Source of the DNA: Deltaproteobacteria bacterium
GTDB taxonomy: Bacteria; Desulfobacterota; SM23-61
Assembly (NCBI GenBank): GCA_016234425.1
Contig: JACRCA010000289.1
Location: 1-9,582 of the forward strand
DNA length: 9,582 nucleotides
Reading direction: 5' to 3'
Position 1 is the stretch's first letter. Each line of letters starts with the position of its first letter. Of this stretch, positions 6,674-9,582 are shown one piece after another. Under the pieces are notes generated by a model that was not told the origin of the DNA, ran no database searches, and saw only the letters and a list, made by a program, of their open reading frames with translations. The position numbers and the translations under genes were made by a program.

Positions 6674-7231
6674 ATGGGCGAATCTATATTCTTCAATAAA
6701 AAACAGTATTTTTGGGTAAGGGAAGCACTGGAGATTGCCGAAACCCTGGCCGAGGATTATTTCCGGGTTGATCTGGGAGATTATGAACGCTTCCCTTATG
6801 ATCTGCAGACTCTGGCAAACCTGCGGGTACTGGAAAAGACTCAGCGAGCTTTAGCGCAGGTGTGTAAGTATGAATATTACAAAAGAGAGTCATTCTCAAA
6901 GTTTAAAGGAAGGGAGTTTTACAGAATTTGCCTTCAGGACGACAAGATCTTAAATACTGTGCAAACAGAGTCATCCTCTCTGTTAAGACCATTGCTCCTT
7001 TGTATTGTCACTCATGAGCTTATCCATGTCATTCGGTTCAGTCTAGACCCGAAAAAATTCTATCTCAAACTCCAAGAAAAAAGAATGGAAGAAAGCGACG
7101 TTCATCAGACCACTTATGAACTTTTAAAGTATCTTAAGGATCCCCAGGTCGGATTTTTTCTGGACCTCTATCGACCTCGGCGGGAGGAGGGCGGGCTTGA
7201 CTCAAAGGGTCCGGCCCTTGACAACATTTAA
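6674..7231 (+). CDS. Uncharacterised protein with HELIH (HExxH) putative zinc-metalloprotease motif
   Basis: The product is 185 aa and I cannot assign it to a named family. Residues 112-122 read V-T-H-E-L-I-H-V-I-R-F, an HExxH zinc-site motif (H114, E115, H118) embedded in a hydrophobic helix after the L-L-R-P-L-L-L-C-I stretch. Further on, E139-E140 and H144 in the MEESDVHQTT segment could supply the third metal ligand, as in gluzincins; this is inference. An upstream segment F-Y-R-I-C-L-Q-D (82-89) is striking. No signal peptide or clear membrane span is seen, and the last 15 residues are polar. I have a general impression that similar proteins occur beside dut and FmdB-type genes in Deltaproteobacteria, but cannot verify it. 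The ATG at 6674 is preferred: the frame stays open to a TTG at 6623, but those extra codons lie in the repeat. No convincing Shine-Dalgarno precedes the ATG. The gene is more A/T-rich than the operon before it. Confidence 0.8.
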   Translation: MGESIFFNKKQYFWVREALEIAETLAEDYFRVDLGDYERFPYDLQTLANLRVLEKTQRALAQVCKYEYYKRESFSKFKGREFYRICLQDDKILNTVQTESSSLLRPLLLCIVTHELIHVIRFSLDPKKFYLKLQEKRMEESDVHQTTYELLKYLKDPQVGFFLDLYRPRREEGGLDSKGPALDNI

Positions 7232-7301
7232 AAGCGTGCCTAAATTAAAGCAGCTGAAGAATCTTTGGTAATTCGTTCGGAAGAATGGAGAGGTTTGGCG
7301 C

Positions 7302-7571
7302 ATGCCCATTTATGAATACAGATGCCATAAATGCGGGAAGACAATCGAAATCCTGCAAAAGTTTTCGGATACGCCCCTGAAGCGTTGCCCTTCTTGTTCG
7401 GGAAAGGTTTCCAGAATAATCTCCAATTGCAGCTTTCAGCTCAAAGGAAGTGGCTGGTACATGACAGATTATAAAAAGAAGGAGCCCAAGGATAAGGAGC
7501 CCGAGGCCAAGAAGAGTGTCACGCCAAAAGACGATACACCTTCAACGAAATCAGAAGAGAAGAAGACTTAA
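7302..7571 (+). CDS. FmdB-family zinc-ribbon protein
   Basis: The product is 89 aa. It begins M-P-I-Y-E-Y-R-C-x-x-C-G, the invariant opening of the FmdB / Zn_ribbon_8 putative regulatory family. Two CxxC knuckles (C8/C11 and C29/C32, 17 residues apart) form one zinc ribbon. The G-S-G-W-Y-x-T-D-Y motif (about 49-57), also typical, follows. The remaining 30 residues are a charged, Lys/Glu/Pro-rich tail that is probably disordered. The family was named from FmdB of methylotrophs, thought to regulate formamidase genes, but for most members the role is unknown. The ATG is supported by GGAGAGG at 7288-7293, spacing 8. It follows the HELIH gene by 70 bp on the same strand and may be co-transcribed with it. 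Its stop is one base from the stop of the convergent DedA gene. Confidence 0.93.
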   Translation: MPIYEYRCHKCGKTIEILQKFSDTPLKRCPSCSGKVSRIISNCSFQLKGSGWYMTDYKKKEPKDKEPEAKKSVTPKDDTPSTKSEEKKT

Positions 7572-7572
7572 C

Positions 7573-8190
7573 TCACCCCTTCCTTCCTTTCAGGTGGTGC
7601 CAAATATAATAGATGATCCCCAGGGCGATTAGGCCACCGATGACCATATCAAAGCGATGGAAATAGACTCCCAAGGTGTCCCAGTTCTCGCCTAATTTCA
7701 TCCCCACGTAGGCCAGCCCCAGGCACCAGGGAAAAGAGCCAACGAAAGTGTAAATCACAAAGCGTGCAAAGTTCATCCTGGCAACCCCTGCTGGGAAGGA
7801 TATGAACGTCCGGACTACGGGGAGAAGACGGCTGAAAAATATTGCCCAATCTCCCCAGCGGTCGAACCAGCGATCAGCCAAGTCTAAGTCCCGGTGGGAG
7901 ATGAGGACGTATTTTCCATAGCGTTCGATCAGGGGTCGACCGCCATAAAGCCCGAAGTAATAGGCCGGGATGGAACCAACCAAGCAACCGAAAGCTCCGG
8001 CGAAGCCCACCCGGAACAATTCGAAGTCTCCCCGAAAAACCAGATATCCGGAAAAGGGCATGATGATCTCGGAAGGGAGAGGAATGCAGGCACTCTCAAT
8101 AGCCATGAGAAGAACAATTCCCAAATAGCCAGAAGAAGAGATCATATCGATGATGAACGAAGCCAAGATTTCGATCAGGCGGGCAACCAT
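7573..8190 (-). CDS. DedA-family inner-membrane protein (candidate undecaprenyl-phosphate flippase)
   Basis: The product is 205 aa, a normal DedA length, with several hydrophobic segments (roughly 10-30, 40-58, 62-82, 143-163, 182-198). Family marks are E32 and E41 in ESACIPLPSE, the G-S-I-P-A-Y-Y-x-G segment (72-80), and R121/R127 in SRLLPVVRTFISFPAGVARM, the positions of essential charged residues in E. coli YqjA/YghB. DedA proteins such as B. subtilis UptA are established undecaprenyl-phosphate translocases; other members affect membrane potential and drug tolerance. The start is the ATG at 8190, one base after the uppP stop, with GAAGGGA upstream; a longer frame to 8259 would overlap uppP and is less likely. 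Placement in an operon with uppP supports a role in lipid-carrier recycling. Assignment to the UptA-like subgroup is inference. Confidence 0.93.
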   Translation of the reverse strand: MVARLIEILASFIIDMISSSGYLGIVLLMAIESACIPLPSEIIMPFSGYLVFRGDFELFRVGFAGAFGCLVGSIPAYYFGLYGGRPLIERYGKYVLISHRDLDLADRWFDRWGDWAIFFSRLLPVVRTFISFPAGVARMNFARFVIYTFVGSFPWCLGLAYVGMKLGENWDTLGVYFHRFDMVIGGLIALGIIYYIWHHLKGRKG

Positions 8191-8191
8191 T

Positions 8192-9019
8192 CTATCCCTT
8201 CCAGAAGATCCAAAAAATAACCAGGGCGGCCACAGCCAAGCGATAGCCTGCAAAAACATTCAAGGTGTGCCTTCTGAGATAGTGCATGAGAAAAGCGATG
8301 GCTAAGTAGCCCACTATTCCAGAAGAGGCAAACCCAATAGCAAAGAGCAGCCAGTCTGTTTCTTCTATGGAAAAAAGATGCCGGAATTGAAGAAGGGCAG
8401 CTCCGGCAATGGCCGGGGTGGATAAGAGGAAGGAAAAGCGCGTAGCAGCTTCTCGCTGGTATCCACGCAGAAGTCCGGTGGTGATAGTAATGCCGGAGCG
8501 AGAAACGCCAGGCAGAAGAGCCAATGCCTGGGCAAAACCTATGAGCATCGCGTCTTTGAGGGTCAAATTTTCTAAAGAATGGTAAGGACGGCTCCGACTT
8601 TCGGCAAAAATCATAAGGAAACTTACGGCCACCAAAGGCAGGGCGATGAGCGCTGGATTCCGAAAACTGGTTGTGATTGTTTTTTCCAGGAGGACTCCTA
8701 AAATGCCTGCCGGGATAGTTGCCAGGATAATGTAGAGAATCAATTTTTCTTGAAATTGATAGACTGCTCCCTGCTTGATAATCCTAAAAAATCCTCCTGC
8801 CAGCTCAATCCAATCTCTCCAGAAGTACCATAAGATTGCCAGAAGCGTTCCAGCATGCAAAGCCACATCAAAGATTAAACTGTCTAGAAGAGGATTGTTC
8901 CACTGGAAAAACCATGGAATAAGAATGAGGTGAGCTTGGCTGCTAACCGGCAGGAATTCAGTTAGACCCTGCAGGAGGCCTAAAAAGAGAGCCTGGAGAG
9001 GAGGGGAAGATAGGCCCAT
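8192..9019 (-). CDS. uppP: Undecaprenyl-diphosphatase UppP (BacA)
   Basis: UppP is an integral membrane phosphatase that converts undecaprenyl diphosphate to the monophosphate after peptidoglycan and O-antigen polymerisation. The product is 275 aa, the expected length, and very hydrophobic. Motif 1 is QGLTEFLPVSSQAHLIL (17-33) with E21 and H30. Q17 replaces the first Glu of the E. coli ExxxE pair, a common variant. HAGTLLAI (55-62) and motif 2 LPGVSRSGIT (169-178) with R174 are intact. The start at 9019 is forced: a TAG in the same frame lies at 9023-9025. Its own Shine-Dalgarno is poor; the nearest purine run (GAGGGGG) is about 15 nt away. A short upstream ORF with a strong Shine-Dalgarno overlaps the start. 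The gene directly precedes the DedA gene by one base. Confidence 0.96.
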   Translation of the reverse strand: MGLSSPPLQALFLGLLQGLTEFLPVSSQAHLILIPWFFQWNNPLLDSLIFDVALHAGTLLAILWYFWRDWIELAGGFFRIIKQGAVYQFQEKLILYIILATIPAGILGVLLEKTITTSFRNPALIALPLVAVSFLMIFAESRSRPYHSLENLTLKDAMLIGFAQALALLPGVSRSGITITTGLLRGYQREAATRFSFLLSTPAIAGAALLQFRHLFSIEETDWLLFAIGFASSGIVGYLAIAFLMHYLRRHTLNVFAGYRLAVAALVIFWIFWKG

Positions 9020-9063
9020 AGGCTACCGGTTTTTCCCCCTCGACATTTTATCGCTCCCGACAT
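8980..9063 (-). CDS. Candidate 27-codon leader ORF overlapping the uppP start
   Basis: An ATG at 9063 is preceded by GGAGGTG (9071-9077, minus strand) with 7-nt spacing, the best Shine-Dalgarno on this side of the window. It opens a 27-codon frame ending at TAG 8980-8982, in a different frame from uppP and overlapping its first 40 bases. The peptide begins M-S-G-A-I-K-C-R-G-G-K and resembles no protein I know. A second mini-frame of seven codons (9046-9023) ends 3 nt before the uppP ATG. Either could deliver ribosomes to uppP by coupling or reinitiation. The alternative is that the Shine-Dalgarno match is coincidental. There is no evidence of translation beyond the site. Confidence 0.35.
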   Translation of the reverse strand: MSGAIKCRGGKTGSLWAYLPLLSRLSF

Positions 9064-9115
9064 GGTAAGACACCTCCAGGCTATCCTTTCTGATCTGATC
9101 CGTTTCCTTTTCTTG

Positions 9116-9145
9116 ATTATTTCTATGATCGGTGGGGAAGGTCAA
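9116..9145 (-). promoter_or_regulatory. Candidate sigma-70-type promoter for uppP-dedA
   Basis: On the minus strand, TTGACC (9145-9140) and AATAAT (9121-9116) are separated by 18 bp, and each matches the -35/-10 consensus at five of six positions. Transcription would start near 9108, giving a leader of about 90 nt to the uppP ATG that includes the strong Shine-Dalgarno at 9071-9077. An overlapping TTGACT lies slightly upstream. This was found by eye only. Confidence 0.4.
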
Positions 9146-9245
9146 AAAGTCAAGGGATATTTCTTTCTTGCCCACCTTCACTTTTACAAAATCCCTATTC
9201 GTGGCCCGGGCTTCGGGGCGATGAGCGCGGGCAGCATCGGCCGGG

Positions 9246-9264
9246 AAAAAGCCTTTCTCAAAGG
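9246..9264 (-). terminator. Weak candidate terminator on minus strand
   Basis: Read on the minus strand, CCTTT-GAG-AAAGG is followed by CTTTTT: a 5-bp stem with a 3-nt loop and a short T run. It lies downstream of the possible gene fragment at the right edge and upstream of the uppP promoter candidate, where a terminator would be expected. The stem is short and not GC-rich, so this could be chance. Confidence 0.25.
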
Positions 9265-9393
9265 TTCCAGCCAGGTCTCCGCAGAATGAGGCCGGGGGCC
9301 TTTTCCGCCCCCATCCCTGAAACGACCAGCGCCTCATGAGGCCAAGCGAAGCGCCCTGAACCCCCGGGCCTGGCAGGATCATCCAGCGCTGGA

Positions 9394-9582
9394 TCAGGGC
9401 GGGAGGGTGATTCTCTCGGGATCATGAGGCGTTAGTTCTTTCATCGGCAGGGGCGGGGCTTCAGCCGAGGATGCCCTGGATTCCTCCGCTCCCGCCTTTC
9501 CTTGGCGGAAGGGAAGTGGGGACTCTGGAGATATCCTTTTCCCGCCGATGCTCCCTCCTTCATCACCCTCCCGCCCGGTTAA
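9394..9582 (-). CDS. Possible C-terminal fragment of an unidentified protein (runs off right edge)
   Basis: A minus-strand frame is open from the window edge for 62 codons to a TGA at 9394-9396. The sequence is Gly/Glu/Pro/Ser/Ala-rich and ends K-E-L-T-P-H-D-P-E-R-I-T-L-P-P. Codon first positions are G-rich, as in real genes, and the composition would suit a disordered tail. Against it, both ends of the 15-bp inverted repeat lie inside the frame, and the whole area is palindrome-rich, so it may be non-coding. No motif allows a family call. Confidence 0.25.
   Translation of the reverse strand, partial: LTGREGDEGGSIGGKRISPESPLPFRQGKAGAEESRASSAEAPPLPMKELTPHDPERITLPP

Larger units (their letters stand above)
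9200..9582. repeat. GC-rich, palindrome-dense block at right edge
   Basis: No confident gene lies in this stretch of about 380 bases. It holds a perfect 15-bp inverted repeat (9397-9411 against 9562-9576), a 14-bp perfect palindrome ATCCAGCGCTGGAT (9381-9394), a 12-bp palindrome GCCTCATGAGGC (9331-9342), an 8-bp inverted pair (9352-9359 / 9394-9401), a GGGGGC/GCCCCC hairpin (9294-9312) and a CCGCC/GGCGG hairpin (9492-9508). A segment at about 9202-9250 on the minus strand is repeated with roughly 70% identity in the opposite orientation at 9537-9582. This suggests a dispersed palindromic repeat cluster or a structured RNA. I recognise no known riboswitch or non-coding RNA class. Confidence 0.5.

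Noticed and set aside
7894..8220. 108-codon plus-strand frame
   Set aside because: Antisense to the DedA gene, whose identity is secure; the product is polar and featureless.
8191..8259. 23-residue N-terminal extension of the DedA protein
   Set aside because: It would lie inside uppP; the ATG at 8190 has a suitable purine run upstream and gives a normal DedA N-terminus.
9062..9289. 75-codon plus-strand frame at the right end
   Set aside because: It overlaps the uppP leader in antisense; the hydrophobic start is the complement of A/G-rich leader sequence, with no ribosome-binding site.
9023..9382. 119-codon minus-strand frame upstream of uppP
   Set aside because: It spans the palindromic block, the promoter candidate and the leader, has no recognisable motif and lacks a Shine-Dalgarno at its ATG. 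Better explained as chance in GC-rich DNA, though its stop fixes the uppP start.

Overview
The window looks like the chromosome of a Gram-negative bacterium from the deltaproteobacterial / Desulfobacterota-like part of the tree. The basis is gene order and protein flavour: rbfA - DHH phosphoesterase - truB - rpsO - pnp - M16 peptidase - dut is the familiar translation/RNA-turnover cluster downstream of nusA-infB in that group. The protein sequences are mid-GC and full length. No taxonomic search could be run, so this is inference.

Left part (1-6514, plus strand): a tightly packed operon. It starts with the 3' end of rbfA (30S maturation). Next come an NrnA-type oligoribonuclease/pAp phosphatase, truB (tRNA psi55 synthase), rpsO (ribosomal protein S15), pnp (polynucleotide phosphorylase), an M16 zinc peptidase and dut (dUTPase). 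Several junctions overlap (rbfA/nrnA, nrnA/truB, M16/dut). The theme is ribosome and tRNA maturation plus RNA decay: PNPase makes short oligonucleotides that an NrnA-type enzyme can finish. The pnp-M16 junction (4701-4802) and the region after dut (6515-6673) are each occupied by a hairpin-forming element built from tandem 7-bp units facing each other in inverted orientation.

Middle (6674-7571, plus strand): a 185-aa protein with an HELIH (HExxH) zinc-site motif and no family name that I know, followed by a small FmdB-type zinc-ribbon protein with a lysine-rich tail. This pair is visibly richer in A+T than the operon before it.

Right part (minus strand): uppP (undecaprenyl-diphosphatase, 8192-9019) followed at 1 bp by a DedA-family membrane protein (7573-8190), a plausible undecaprenyl-phosphate recycling operon. 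It runs tail-to-tail into the zinc-ribbon gene with a single base between the stop codons. Upstream of uppP are a plausible promoter and a short leader ORF with a much better Shine-Dalgarno than uppP itself. The last ~380 bases (about 9200-9582) are GC-rich and full of palindromes, including a perfect 15-bp inverted repeat. A possible C-terminal fragment of a minus-strand gene enters from the right edge.

No rRNA, tRNA, CRISPR array, transposase or prophage gene was seen. The least explained items are the HELIH protein, the two heptad hairpin elements and the right-end palindromic block.
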